Below are positions 23,828 to 36,863 of a stretch of DNA of 64,000 bases, one piece after another. The notes below the pieces were generated by a model. The model searched no databases. It was not told the DNA's origin and saw only the letters and a program-made list of their open reading frames with translations. Source of the DNA: Diadophis punctatus similis (lineage: Eukaryota; Chordata; Lepidosauria; Squamata; Dipsadidae); assembly GCA_023053685.1 (NCBI GenBank), contig JALIGW010000016.1, forward strand, positions 9,189,001-9,253,000. The letters are read 5' to 3'. The position numbers and the translations under genes are program-made. Every line of letters starts with the position of its first letter. Position 1 is the stretch's first letter.

Positions 23828-26700
23828 TTGCCTGTCTGTTTCCCCCTTGTCATATCATGTCACTCCCATCTCTTACCTTCCTCCCTTTTCTCTACATACT
23901 TTCTCCTTGTCTCCTTTCTTCCTATTTCCCTCTTCTTCCTTCCTCTAACTTTCTCCTCCTCCTTCTCATCCTCTCCTCTCTCTTCTCTCCCTCCTCCTCC
24001 TTCTAACCCTTCTCTTCTCCTACATTCTCTCTTCCTTCTCTCCTCCTCTCTTCTCCCCCTTCTTCCTCCCTCTTATTTCTCCCCTGAGTGTATCCATTTA
24101 TATCAATTTTGTGGTTAACAAACAAGCAACTCATCTCTCTGAATTCCCTTAACTTATAATACTAATATTAACCTTAACTCTTTTCTGTGTTAATACATCT
24201 ATACGTGTAAATCATTCTAGGTATATTTTTATACTAATATAATTCTACCTCCCTAACTACAAATAATTTTGTCGCCGAGGTCTCATATCTTTAACTTTTC
24301 ATTTTCCTTCTGTTTAAATTGGTGTTAATTATCTTCTACCCATCCCCTCCTCCTCATTTCTATATTATGAACAAAGTGTTGTCTGGATCTCTTCTTGTAC
24401 CTCATTTCATGCTTATCATCCATATCCATCCTTCTTCTATTTTTAGTTTTCAGCCATAATCCTACCTTTCCTTAATTTTTTATCTTTACTCATTTTATTC
24501 TTATTCAGGCATCTCTAAACACCCTTAATTTCTAATCTCTTGCTGCATTCTTTTTTTTCACCCACTACTAAGAATACTTTTCCAAATCCCTATCTCACTT
24601 TTTATTATTACTCAATTCTTCACATTTTAAATCATCCTCAATATTAAACCAAATTAATAATTTTCACATTTCATTCTGTATCTTATACATCTTGCATTCT
24701 GTTTTCTTAAGCATTATAACCAAACATGCACTCTTTACAAATTCTCACAATTTCCAGATTCTTTTTCTATAAACAAGGTCTAACCCTACAGCTACACATC
24801 CATCTTCCACCAAATTATTGCAATACTCTCTTTCCATTGGTAGATGACTTTGCCAGCTTCCCAATAATTATCAAAATTCTCTTTGATATTAAATCAAATG
24901 GATAAATTATACAAACCTTATATAAAAACCTTTTAAAATAATAATTATACAAATTTAATAACATTCATACAATTTCACCTGCTATAATATATTTTAGTAG
25001 ATATAACTTGTTTACCTTTCTTTCTTTCTAGATTCACCTTTTAAACCATCATCAAAATTTAATTTTCACATTTCATAATATATATCCTCATATACCAATC
25101 TTATATGAAAACCTTTAACCATAATTAGTTATACACATTTAATAACATTAATACAATTAGGTCTATTAAAATATATCTTGTTATCCCTCTTCCTTTCCAC
25201 TAACCTTCCCCTCTTCATCCATTCTCTTTTGGTCGCTCAAAGATTCCAGTTTTTTCCTTTCCTCCCCTTCTCTTGGCTTCTGCTTTTTATTTTTTTTTAT
25301 TTTATATATATATAATTTCTTTTTTTTCTGGATTCCTTTTCTCCTTTTTAAGTATATTATTTGCTTAAATCGCCTCATAATTCCTCCTAGTCTCTTCCCA
25401 CTATTACCCCCTCTGCCTTTTGGTTGATTCTTTTTTATAGATATTCCCCTCGTCTACTCTTTTCGTGCCACTGTATATCCCAGTGAAATCATCTGTCTGT
25501 TTTTTATTTTCAACCTCTTTTTCTTCAGTGTTATTTGCTTGCTCCTCATTTTTATTTTCCTGCACTATATGTTCTGCATGTTCTATATGTTCCAACTCCA
25601 TTTCTGATTTCTTATTATCTTTCCAAATTTTTATATCTTTATAAATATTTTTTAACATCTCAATTAATTCTTCATACATCCACAACTCCGTACTGTCAAG
25701 TTTACAATTATTAAGTTTTTTAAAAATTAAATCTCTCTTGATTATGACTTAAAATCCACATAGTCTCTTTATATTTCAATATTCTAGTATCCAATTTTAA
25801 TCTGCTGCATTCGAAGTCAAAGTCTTAGTATCTTCCATCATCACAAAAAGTTGAGACCAAACACCGTAGCACAACATACACTCCTTTCAAGTTCTCACAG
25901 TTTCTAAGTTATCTTTCCTTGTAAGCAAGGTCAAACCCCGCAGCATTTTTTCTTTTCTTTTTCTTCTATCTTCCCACCAGTTATTGCAATGTTTTCTTTC
26001 CACCAGCAGATGGCATCGCCAGATTCCCAATGCAACAAACCAGTTATTTAACAAAACTCTCCAAAATGCTTTAAATCCACATATGAGATGTTTTCTTCAA
26101 ACTCTTTATTCTTTTTCAAATCTCTTTAATTTTCACCAAATCCAATTGTAGAAACAACAACAATCTTCTTGGGCGTTAACATTTTAATCTCAGTTTATCC
26201 TTCTCTCTCTATGGTATTCCCAATTGCCAGTTAGCCGCTAATTTCTGCTCCGGAATATCTTTTACTGTCCCATTTTAAAGTTTCTTTTATCTGTAAATTG
26301 GCCAGTCACTCACCCAGTTTCAACACTTTGCTCGAACGCTGCTCCTGCACAAACACTTAGATCGAGGCAATCATCTCACCCAGACAATCCACATTCTCTT
26401 CTTCTTTCTTCTTTTGTTGTGGCCACCCCAGCATGTAACAGCTCTAATGGCCATCTTCCCAGCTGAGAGTTTGAGTGGCTTCAGCCGACGCTCCAGGAAA
26501 ATTACCGTTTCCCTGTTCATGTCAGCCTGTGCCTCTCTTGTTCACCGATCCTACAGGATGGCTTAGGTCAACAAAGACCCCCCAATCAGCTGAGATATCG
26601 ACGTTTCCTTGGGAGACCCCAAGGAAAGCGTTCGTCTCGCCGCGACACTGGTCATGCTTCTCTTGGAACTTTTTCTTTACATGCTGGGAAACTTGAACTC
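23828..26700 (-). mobile_element. L1-like LINE 5' region (pyrimidine-rich on plus)
   Basis: Strongly strand-biased sequence. Minus-strand frames at 25404-25685 (ELIEMLKNIYKDIKIWKDNK) and 25181-25378 are lysine/glutamate-rich and coiled-coil-like, as in L1 ORF1 N-terminal regions. 26100-26700 is less biased and resembles an L1 5' untranslated leader. 24936-25015 and 25108-25185 look like diverged copies of each other. No reverse-transcriptase motif was found, so the call and the borders are tentative. Confidence 0.4.
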
Positions 26701-26936
26701 AAATAAGTTGTCTTCCAGAGATGTCCAATTCCATTCCTGCTAAATATCTGTCTCTCTGTTTGTCCTTCTATCTCTATCTATCTAGCAAAAAATATTCAGA
26801 TATCCCCTTTAATAATGTCACAAACTCATTGGATATTTTTCTGTGCTTTTTGATAGGATTAGAGACTAAATTGTGGCCTCCAATTCTCAAGTACACCAAC
26901 CTCTGCTTTAAGTTAACATTTTAAAAATGGAACTAA

Positions 26937-27115
26937 TAGAATAGAATAGAATTCTTTATTGGCCAAGTGTGATTGGACACACAAGGAATTTGTCTTGGTG
27001 CATATGCTCTCAGTGTACGTAAAAGAAAAGATACATTCATCAAGAATCATAAGATACAACACTTAATGATAGTCATAGGGTACAAATAAGCAATCAAATC
27101 ACATGTAGCATGTAG
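26937..27115 (-). mobile_element. Rex1-like LINE 3' end
   Basis: Short AATAG tail, then TCTTTATTGGCCAAGTGTGA, AAGGAATTTGTCTTGGTGC and ATATGCTCTCAGTGTACG. This is nearly identical in reverse complement to 63745-63905, so the family was recently active. Confidence 0.85.
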
Positions 27116-27512
27116 CAACTCTAGACATGGTTTGTAACATCCTATAAGGAACTTTGAAGCTGCACTTTTAAAAATGGTAGATGCCAAGGTTCTTCTCTCA
27201 AATCCCTAAAGATCTCAGGCAGGATCACAAAATCTTGCAGGACATCAGCTGAGAACACCAAAATCTCAAGAGAATTTGCTCAGAATAGCTCCAAACTTTT
27301 GTGAGATTTCAGAGAAAACACAGTAGGATCTTGAAAAGTTCAACCACTAGAAATTATTATTTTGGTGGTTGAACACAATCACACAATAGTAAAATAGCTA
27401 CTATTATAGATTGCACCACAATTAAATACTCAAAATTAGACCAGCTGGGTCTACAGTAAACACAACCTATCCAATGTGGAACAGTATTTTTTTACATCAG
27501 TTTCTTTAAAAA
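27116..27512. other. Unassigned DNA
   Basis: No element recognised. Confidence 0.45.
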
Positions 27513-27582
27513 ATTTATTTATTTATTTATTTATTTTGTTATTCTTATATGCCGCCCAACTCCCGAAGGACTCAGCTATTAA
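27513..27582 (-). mobile_element. L2-type LINE 3' end fragment
   Basis: (TTTA)n followed by TTCTTATATGCCGCCCAACTCCC, the complement of the L2 3' tail at 60590-60640. The rest of the element is missing. Confidence 0.6.
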
Positions 27583-27981
27583 GCTCAGCTGTCTCTCAGT
27601 GCAACTGTAACACGTTCAGCTTTGGCTTGATCATTTTTAGTATTCATTAACTAGAGGGGAATGAGTAAGTGAGTTAGTGAGTGTTGTGCTAAACAATTAA
27701 AAATGTTTGATTAATTTTGAATTGCAGCTTTGGATATCGTAATGTTTTTTTTTTGTCCACTAGATTACTGAGACATCTCGGAAGTAAAACTCAGCAGATG
27801 TTCCAACTCTTTTCAGTCTACATTCATTGTTCTGCATAGCTTCAACATGTGCATACTAAGTGGCTTATGCATATTAAACTGTCCATCCAGTCATAAATCT
27901 CCACAGTCTTGTTGCTATTATGCACTGTAAATATTTTGGCAAGTTTCATTAATGGCAGGTTCCAGGACTCTTTTCCTTACT
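27583..27981. other. Unassigned DNA
   Basis: No element recognised. Confidence 0.45.
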
Positions 27982-27989
27982 AGCTAGAC

Positions 27990-28667
27990 CAGGAGTGTCA
28001 AACTCGATTTCATTGAGGGCCGCATCAGGGTTGTGTTTGACCTCAGATGGCTGTAGTGGGCATGGCTGGGGTGGGTGTGTCCAGCTTGACGTCACTTGTG
28101 TCGGGGGTGCCTGTGGTAGCCCGACCACTCTGCCAGCGAAAACGGGCTGGCGAGCTCCGTTTTCGGCTATGATGGCTTCCTGTAACCCTCTGCCAATGAA
28201 AACGGAGCTCGGGCAGCCCTTGCTGGCAGGGGCACTGTGGACCAGTCCTTCATTGTTTCCAGGGTGTTAGAATGAGAATAAAATCTCATATAGGCGACAT
28301 TTGAATCTTTAACTTGGAATTCAGATAGTTAGAAATAAAACCGAGATTTCTAATAGAAAACATTTATTTCAGTACAAAAACAATAAATCCTGAATAATTA
28401 CATTTTTGCTAAGAAACACGACCGTTCAGGTCAAGAGCTGAGGCAGAAGAAAATTAATGGTGGATTAGGAATGTAGACATGCGTACACATCATATAACGT
28501 GTTCTGCTTGTATTAGAATATACCACAATATTAGATAGGGTTGTATCACCCTGCATAGATATACAACTGACAATATTCACACCATGACACAGGGCGGCTC
28601 TGTGGGCCACATCTCAGCATCCCCATGGACCGGATCTAGCCCCCCGGCCTTGAGTTTGACACCCCTG
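27990..28667. mobile_element. hAT MITE, family C, carrying a solo LTR
   Basis: Starts CAGGAGTGTCAAACTCGA and ends TTGAGTTTGACACCCCTG. An exact 8-bp AGCTAGAC duplication flanks it (27982-27989, 28668-28675). The GC-rich interior has AACGGGCTGGCGAGCTCCG. It is split by a solo LTR at 28265-28589; without it the element is about 350 bp. Confidence 0.94.
28265..28589 (-). mobile_element. Solo LTR inside a hAT element
   Basis: 325 bp, TGTTAGAATGAG to CACCATGACA, with exact 5-bp CAGGG duplications (28260-28264, 28590-28594). Related to the LTRs at 20914 and 39050. It is younger than the hAT element it interrupts. Confidence 0.92.
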
Positions 28668-28675
28668 AGCTAGAC

Positions 28676-30121
28676 CATGTATCTAAATAAAGGATAGATC
28701 AAAATGTACATGGATTCATTTCTGATTCTTTTTGGCTTGATTATTTAACAAATGCACTGAGATGTAAATTGGAGCTGTCTTTTTCACATGGCAGAATACA
28801 AGATATGCATGATTATTTGAGTCTTCAGAAGATTAAATAAACAACTCCATGAAAAGGTATATAAGTGCAACCCTTAAGTATCAATTTTCATATACTAAGA
28901 CTGGAACATATTCATTTTTATCAATTGCAAGTGAAACATATTTTAACTTCTGGGATATAGAGCATAGAGGAATCTGGCAGCTTGTCCTTCCTCAAAGAGT
29001 TGCAGGTACAGGTGCTGGTTGCCATTCAGGCAGATTACAGACATCTAGGGCAATGTGCACACAATGAAATCAGGAACAAAGAATGAAAAGTAAATGCACA
29101 TTGATCAAAGAATTACATACAGTCACAGCCACATAGGCATGACAGGAAAAAAACGGAGAATGGAATAGAAGGGAGAAATATGATACAGTGGGAATCCCAT
29201 CTGCCACCTAGGATGAAAATCTTTGGAAGCAGGAAGGAAAAAAGCAACAGTTTGCATGAAGAGTGGAGTATAGAATTGTTTTTGAATGGTTTCCTATGCA
29301 TTCCATCCATGTAATACACTACAATATGTGGGAAGGGATTTTATAAACTATTCTTCCTTATCAATTATCTTAGTATGCAGTAAGTTGATTTTTATTAAAA
29401 AATTAAAAAGTGACTTCCAATCTTCCTCATAATAAGTGTAAGCAAGTTTGGTAGACCTTCATCCCTATAAGGTTACAAACAGATATCTCTTCTTTCCAGA
29501 ATCCATCCTTTATCTATAAGCAAAATCAGTAAGACATCAATATTTCAATCCTGGTGTCAGTACAAAATCCATAAAGGGTTGCTAGATTTCCATAAAAACA
29601 TGTCTCATTTTAATCCTGATCAAATGAACCAATTTTATATTCCTTCCTTCTATCTCTGAAAATCTTAATGTTTAATTCATTAAAATATTGCCATAGGATT
29701 TAATTTTTCTTTAACTTTCATTTGTCCCATCACATTGACTTGTGTAAATCCAATTAAAAGACATTATCTGGGTCATTTTTTGGCTTCTTATTTGCACTTC
29801 CCCCTTAATGATTAAACTTGAATCAACTTCTTTTCTATATCCAGTAAAGAGTTGAGCTATTTTCATGACCTGTCACTGGTATTTCTACTTTACTTTCTCG
29901 GTCTTGTAATCTACACTAAATCCAATATTTGTAATTCCATTATTTCTGCATCAAGCATGTTTCACATGTTATTTCTTTATTAATAACCTTTAAATATATT
30001 CTACCAATAGAAGTAAACATTGTTACGGTTATTATTGATATTGTGGGTACTAATTTTTGGCCTCATTCTTTGAAGGTTTCCTTTAATGTTTCAAGTTTTA
30101 TAAAGTTGTGTGTTATTTTAA
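28676..30121. other. Unassigned DNA; right half possibly L1-derived
   Basis: 28676-29380 has no recognised element. 29380-30121 is AT- and pyrimidine-rich on plus, like the L1-like tract at 23828, but has no diagnostic motif. Confidence 0.35.
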
Positions 30122-30627
30122 CAGAATAACAGAGCAACATAATAGCAGCTACCAACAGAGTTGGTAGGGACTTTGGAGGTCTTCTAGTCCATCCATCTGC
30201 TCAAGCAGGAAACCCTATACCTTTTCAGACAAATGGCTGTCCAGTCTGTTCTTAAAAGTTTCCAGTGATGGAGCACCCACAATTTCTGAAGGCAAACTAT
30301 TCCACTGGTTTATCAAGAAATTTCTCCTTAGTTCTAGGTTGCTTCCCTCCTTGATAAGTTTCCATTGATTGCTTCTTGCCTTGCCTTCTGGTCCTTTGAA
30401 AAAATAGGTTGACCTCCTCTTCTTTGTGGTGGCACGTCAAATATTGGAACACTGCTATCATGTCACCCCAGTCCTTCTTTCCACTAGACTACACATATCC
30501 AATTCCTTCAACCTTTCTTCATATGTTTTAGCCTCCAATCCCCTAACCATCTTTGTTGCTGTTATCTGCACTCTTTCCAGAGTCTCAACATCTTTTTTAT
30601 ATTGTGGTGACCAAACTGGATGAAATC
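30122..30627 (-). mobile_element. CR1 LINE 3' region
   Basis: On the minus strand the terminal CR1 block VETLERVQITATKMVRGLEA is followed by KTYEERLKELDMCSLVERR. The complement of GGTTGGACTAGAAGACCTCC and CTTCCAACTC lies at the left end. Several frame breaks; 5' part missing. Confidence 0.85.
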
Positions 30628-32163
30628 CTAATCAAAACTAAAGGCAGTTGGGCTTTTGTTTGGAGGTGGGGGGGAAGAGGCTGGAATCATTAATCCTTTC
30701 TAGAGTCCAACTTAAATAATGGCTCTAATCTCTGTTATGACTTACAGTGCTGGAAATAATTCTGGTTCCCACAAAAAGCTATTTATTTTATACAGTTTGT
30801 TTCTAAATCTTATAGTAAAAATTTCTATGTTCCAGATATGTCTTGACCTTTAATTTGTGCATAACTTTCTTAGTTCAAAATCTTATTTAGCTTTTTGCTG
30901 TTTATTTCACATTCTTTAAGCTCTTATAAGTTTCTTTTATACAGACTCACCAAGTGGCATTTCAAACTTGTCATTCCAAAGATTTCTTATACCTTTAAGT
31001 TGGTTAGAGAAGTGATTTCTGAAAGTGATTAGAAGTGAGGTTAGCTAACTTAGAGCATTTTAAAAGGCTCCACTGTTGCTTTGAGCTTGATGATTGGTCC
31101 TTTTGTCTATCGCCACTCAAACCTGTGGGGTCTCCTCACAAGCAGCAGGTGCCCAGAGCACATGTGGGCAATCTCCTGTCCTCTCCTTATCCAGAGAAGT
31201 TCTGTATAATTATTTTACTCACCGGTTCTTTGAGCTTTGCCATAGTTGTCACCTCTGCTCTCCATGGATACATGTTCTACTCCCCAAGACTTCGCCAGAA
31301 GTCTCTAATGTGGCTTAACTTGAAAAATGGCTTGTATATAAAAAGAGCACCAAGCTGAGCTTCTTGATCACTGACGCAGGAAGATGTTATTGTTCAATCC
31401 ATCTAAGAGATAGTTCTGGGACAAAAAAAAAATTCAGGAGGCTGTTATGTAAACAGAAATGTTATTTTGAAAAGGAAACAAATACTCCTCCATTGTAATG
31501 TACATAAAAATAAGTTGGTTCTCAATGGGAAATGCTGTACTTTGGTTTCTGGATTTCTTGAACGCCATCCTTTTCTTTCCAATAACTCCTGCTAAAAGAG
31601 ACTCACTGAGAATTGTGCTTGGAAAGAATCATTTCCCATTTCTTGCAGCTGTCAAAGAGCTTGACAACTTCTCGATGTTTTCCTTTGAGTATGCAACTAC
31701 ATCACCTAATTTTCCTTGCAATGTATGATCAGCAAAGAATAAAAGTGAATGCCACATCCATTTAGATATTAGATACCTCTCTAAGCAGCAACGGCAGTTA
31801 CAACCATCCTTCTTTCTACCCCCACTCTCCATCATAACTATCGCTCTGCTTTATTACTTGCATTCATCTTGCTGAGTGTGGGATGAAAATGCGCCCTTGA
31901 GACTATAAACATGCACCGAAGTTTAACAGCCACCTGCTGACTAAACTATGGAGCTTTTCGTTGAGCTTTTCAAACAGGGCTTGCTTAATAAAGCATTTAA
32001 CAGCTAGCACATATCTACCATAGGCTTCCAGTTGAGCATCATATGTTTCCTGCATTGTTAGATAAATTGCAGGCTGACAATCTCTGGGTGTTAAAAATTG
32101 GTGTAAACAACCTCATCAATGTTAGCTGCCTCCTTACAAATAACTTTTCCCAAGCAAAATGGA
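30628..32163. other. Unassigned DNA
   Basis: 30650-31020 is AT-rich and may be degraded LINE. 31030-32160 has no repeat that I recognise and is one of the longer apparently single-copy stretches in the window. No exon signature. Confidence 0.4.
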
Positions 32164-32308
32164 AAATTTAAGGACATAAGACAAAGGGGCGTGCATAAGC
32201 GTACCACTGTGCCTACCGTCCCTGTCCTACTGTCCTATTGTCCTCTTTTATCATTACTTTTTACTTATGTTTATACAAACTACTACTATCCTATACATGT
32301 TTGACAAA

Positions 32309-32383
<75 letters not shown>
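32164..32383 (+). mobile_element. CR1-like LINE 3' end with (AAAT)n tail
   Basis: GGGGCGTGCATAAGCGTACC and CCTACCGTCCCTGTCCTACT match the 3' region of the minus-strand LINE at 6908-7597. It ends TGTTTGACAAATAAATAAAT with about 80 bp of AAAT repeat. Confidence 0.75.
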
Positions 32384-32440
32384 GACAAGTCTAGCTGATG
32401 TGAAATCTGCAAGATGTACACATTCGTTAGGATTTGAGGA

Positions 32441-32690
32441 GCCGAGGTGGCGCAGTGGTTAAAAGCAGCACTGCAGCACTGCGACCTTCAGCTGATTGCT
32501 AGTTCAGCAGTTCAGCTGTTCAAATCTCACCAGGCTCAAGGTTGACTCAGCCTTCCATCCTTCCGAGGTGGGTAAAATGAGGACCCAGATTGTTGGGGGC
32601 AATATGCTGAACTCTGTAAACCGCTTAGAGCTGTAAAGCACTGTGAAGCGGTATATAAGTCTAAGTGCTATTGCTATTGCTATTGCTATT
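32441..32690 (+). mobile_element. Sauria-type SINE (TATTGC tail)
   Basis: GCCGAGGTGGCGCAGTGG head, GTTCAAATCTCACCAGG B box, complete body and (TATTGC)n tail. A 6-bp TGAGGA duplication lies at 32435-32440 and 32692-32697. A short CAGCACTGC duplication sits near the head. Confidence 0.92.
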
Positions 32691-32697
32691 CTGAGGA

Positions 32698-33625
32698 GCT
32701 CCGCTGGGTATTAGGGATGCACTGAATTTGAAATGTTTGAACTTGAAAAGTTCGGTGCTGAATTCGTCTCAGTTCGCAGCAACTCTTCTGACCTTACCAG
32801 AATGGCTACTTCTCCAATCATTTTGGAAGAGCATGAAAAAGCCCTGCCTTGAGCAGAGCACACCTTTTTCGAACTCATGACAGGCTCTTAAAACATTACA
32901 GGTACAGTCAGGACTGTATTGGAACAATTCTAATAAACTTAAAACAATTTGCAGAGACCCCTAATGATTATGACTCCTTCCCATGATATGGGAGAAGAGA
33001 GAAAATCTACCAGTATCAATGAATCTGGAAAAACTAAGTAGTAAGCAGATGGTTGGATAGGATTATTTTCCTCTCTGCTAAAATTTGTGCTGTGTCTAGG
33101 CATCTAAAATACAATTTTCTCATTAAATTGAAGCAAACTATATACATCTAAATCCCTGGTTAGACATTCCTGCCACCTAACAGCCATCATCTTGATTGTT
33201 TTGACTTGCTCCGGATATCCCTTTGGCTCAAGAGGGAAGAGAAAGAGGAGCAATTCAAATGGTCTTGAATGAAGATGGTTCAGTTCTCTTTACTTGCTCG
33301 TTTATTCACTTGAACATGTTAATGTTCAAAAGGCATGAAGAGGCTTTACAAATAAGGATTTAAACTTGGCAGCTACATTCAGGTAAGCAAAACAAGCAAA
33401 CCATGTTATAAAATACAGCATAAGAGAAATGCCTGCTAGTATCAAAGAACTTTGACAATCCATTTAAAAACAAGCAGAGGGAAGATCTTCTGCCACCATA
33501 TATTAAACACTGTTGTTGCTGTATATTTATCAGGTCATGCATGTCTCTCCTTGCTTTCCAGTTGTTGTTGTTTTCATGTACTAACCATGCTGAAGTACCT
33601 GCCCTAAACCAAAAATACTGAAGAT
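32698..33625. other. Unassigned DNA
   Basis: No element recognised. Confidence 0.5.
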
Positions 33626-34640
33626 CTCTTTATTTTATTTATTTATTTTATTTTGTGATTCTTATAGGCTGCCATACTCCCTGGGGACTCAGGGCAGGGT
33701 ACAACATATATAAGAACAGCTGTATACTATAAAAATACTATAAAAAACCAACAATAATAAGATAGTAATTAAAAGGATAAAAACAACACAAGCAACAGTC
33801 TCAATCATCCCGTCTGCAGGAAGAGCCATGTCTTAATGGCTTTCTGGAAGGCCAGCAAGGTGGGAATGGTTCGGATCTCTGGGGGGAGTTGGTTCCAGAG
33901 AGCTGGAGCTCCCACAGAGAAGGCTCTCCCCCTAGGGCCCGCCAACCGACATTGTTTGGTTGAAGGGACCTGGAGGAGACCTACTCTGTGGGACCTAACT
34001 GGTCGTAGGGATGTATGAGGTAGGATGCGGTCCCGAAGATAACCTGGTCCTAAGCCATGTAGGGCTTTAAAGATGATAATCAACACCTTGAATTGCACCT
34101 GGAGACCAATGGGCAACCAATGCAGCTGGCGGAGTATAGGTGTTACCTGGGTGTATCTAGAAACACCCACCACAATTTGCGCAGCCACATTTTACACCAA
34201 TTGCAGTCTCCAAATACTTTTCAAAGGTAGCCCCATGTAGAGCAAATTACAGTAATCCAAACGAGAGGTGACAAGGGCATGAGTGACCGTGAGTAAAGCC
34301 TCCTTCTCCAAATAAGGTCGCAACTGGTGCACCAGGCGAACCTGTGCAAAGGCACCCCTAGCCACAGCCGTAAGATGTTGGTCTAATTTTAGCTGTGGAT
34401 CTAGGAGCACCCCCAAGTTGCGAACCTGGTCAGAGGGGGATAATTTATCTCCCCCAAAGACCAAGGAGGGACAATCGGTATAATCCTTAGGAGGCAGCAT
34501 CCAAAGCCACTCAGTCTTGTCAGGGTTGAGCTTGAGCCTGTTCCTTCCCATCCAGATCCTAACATCATCCAGGCAATGGCACATCACATCCACCGCCTCC
34601 CTGAATTGCGACGGGGTGGAAATGTACAATTACTGCCCAA
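33626..34640 (-). mobile_element. L2 LINE 3' half, reverse-transcriptase C-terminal region
   Basis: Two minus-strand frames (34192-34629 and 33805-34188) together cover FREAVDVMCHCLDDVRIWMG, LKLNPDKTEWLW, then LRQLHWLPIGLQVQFKVL, KALHGLGPGYLRDR and WNQLPPEIRTIPTLLAFQKA. These are the diagnostic end blocks of L2. The frames are broken at about 34190. The 3' part is a GCCATACTCCC/TTTA tail at 33626-33700. The upstream palm domain is absent. Confidence 0.9.
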
Positions 34641-35729
34641 TATGCTACATAGCATGATAGGATCTAATGCTAATGCTGATCCTAACCACAATTAGAGGTT
34701 TATGTTAACTGATGTCAAGTTCCAGGGAAATCAGATGATCCAGGCAGTTCAAATAGGTATAAAGATGTATTGGTCTCTACAAGAATCTAAACTACTAATG
34801 GTCAAAGCAAATTGGTGGTAGATAAGAGTCAAAGGGGTTCAGGTGGGCTGGACTTAGATCTCTTGTGGGCACAAAGGTACTCAAGACTGATGACCCATTT
34901 GACCCCTCCTTCAGGCTCAGTCTGGTCATCTCCTACAGCTGGTGATTTTTTTTCTCCCTTCCATTCCTGCCTCATCACCGACCTTCCCAAACAGACCATC
35001 ATTTGTAGTATCACAACAGAAATACCCAGACACCCTTTCAATCTTCTAACATAATTTACACCTAGTCATAGCAGATGGCAGACTCCACTGACTTTAGCTG
35101 AACTTTAAAAAGCTAATCAGGGCTGAAATAGGTTATACCTTTCATGACTAGATGCTAGACTGGAAATGTGAATAAAACATCCTGGAAAAAGACAATGCCA
35201 AATAAGGTTTGCTTTGTTGTCTATTAAATTGATGGACTCACCAGGAGTCAAGCTTGCCTGGAGGGACTTTTTGTCTAATTCCCCAAGCTCCAGCGTAGAG
35301 GAAAAGGTCTTTCAAGAATGGATATTTTTTTTGTCCATTTTTCCCTAATGGATTAAGACAGAAGATTCACTTCACTCCCATATTATTTGTGAAGGGTGGT
35401 AGCTTTGATGTCCGCACTGAAAATCAAATTAAAATCCTGTCCAGACTTCTCATTCTGCTGAAAGTATGCAACTGAAATGATATAGCTTTAATGATAAGAG
35501 GGGTGGGGATGTAATCTTGTTACTAACCTATGATGTCTAAAGCGTTAAAATCAGGAGCTCCACAATTTATAGCTTGCAATAATTTTTCAGGACATTATTT
35601 TCCAATTTTCAGATTTCAGATAGAGAAATTGTATTAACTGTTTTATGGGGGTCATTTAAAACATTCATGGCAAAAACTTTTTTTCTAAAGGGTTGCTCAA
35701 TAAAAGAAAATTATGATAGATGTGCTATC
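34641..35729. other. Unassigned DNA
   Basis: No repeat or exon recognised. Confidence 0.5.
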
Positions 35730-35737
35730 CCCTAGAC

Positions 35738-35871
35738 TAAGGGTGTCAAACTTGCAATGACACATTGTCATCACGTGACATATTGCAAATTTCCCCCCTT
35801 CACAAAAATGGGGGTGGGCGTGGCCAGCATGTTACACATCCGGCCCGCGGGCTAGGAGTTTGACACCCCTA
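35738..35871. mobile_element. Short hAT MITE, family C
   Basis: TAAGGGTGTCAAACTT and AGGAGTTTGACACCCCTA termini. Flanked by CCCTAGAC (35730-35737) and CCCTAGGC (35872-35879), 7 of 8 bases matching. Contains CCGGCCCGCGGGC near the right end. Confidence 0.8.
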
Positions 35872-35939
35872 CCCTAGGCCAATCCTAAATTGCATTAACA
35901 GAGGGATACAATCAAGATCAAGTGAGGTACTAATACCAC

Positions 35940-36862
35940 TATTAAGACCACATGGTTTTGGTCACCACACTATAAAAAAGATGTTGAGACTCTAGAAAAA
36001 GTGCAGAGAAGAGCAGCCAGGATGATTAGGGGACTGGAGACTAAAACATATGGAGAACGGTTGCAGGAGCTCAGCATGGCTAGTCTAGTGAAGAGAAGGA
36101 CCAGGGGAGACATGAGAGCAGTGTTCCAATATTTGAGGGGCTGCCACAGAGAGGAGGGGGTCAAGCTATTTTCCAAAGCACCTGAAGGCCATAATGGATG
36201 GAAACTGACCAAGGAGAGATTCAACCTAGAAATAGAGGAGGAACTTTCTGACAGTGAGAATAATCAACCAATGGAACAGCTTGCCTTCGGAAGCTGTGGG
36301 AGCTTTATTACTTGGGACTTTCAAGAAGAGATTGGACTGCCATTTGTCAGAAACGGTGTAGGGCAGTGATGGCGAACCTTTTTTCCCTCGGGTTCCAAAA
36401 TAGTGTGTGCATGCACTATTGCACGCTCGTGCGTGCCCACACCCATAATTCAAAGCCCCCCACTTGCCCCACCCCCCTGTGCATGCGTGCATGATCCCCC
36501 CACTCCCACATTTCCTGACTTCCAGTGGGCCCAGTAGGCCCATTTTTTGCCCTCTCCAGGCTCCATAGGCTTTCTTGGAGCTTGGGGAGGGCAAAAACGC
36601 TCCCCCCGCCACCCCGGAGGCCCTCCGGAGGCCAAAATCATTCTCCCAGAGCCTCCACATGAGCCAAAAATCAGCTGGCGTGCACACACATGCGTGCTGT
36701 AGCTGAGCTAGGGCAACGGCTCGCTTGCCGGCAGATATGGCTCCGCGTGCCACCAGTGGCACCCGTGCCATAGGTTCGCCATCACTGGTGTAGGGTCTCC
36801 TGATGAGTGGGGGGTTGGACTAGATGACCTATAAGGTTCCTTCCAACTCTGCTAATCTGTAA
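35940..36862 (+). mobile_element. CR1 LINE 3' region, split by a hAT element
   Basis: The frame at 36001-36363 encodes QRRAARMIRGLETKTYGERL, QELSMASLVKRRTRGDMRAV and FQYLRGCHREEGVKLFS, the conserved CR1 C-terminal region. After the hAT insertion the 3' end resumes at 36796 with GGGGGGTTGGACTAGATGAC and CCTTCCAACTC. The frame is broken near the NGWKLTKERFNLEI block. 5'-truncated. Confidence 0.9.
36364..36787 (-). mobile_element. Non-autonomous hAT element, family B, inside CR1
   Basis: CAGTGATGGCGAACC and GGTTCGCCATCACTG termini with exact GTGTAGGG duplications (36356-36363, 36788-36795). Inverted orientation. The flanking CR1 sequence is continuous if element plus one duplication are removed, so it inserted after the CR1. 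Confidence 0.95.
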
Positions 36863-36863
36863 A

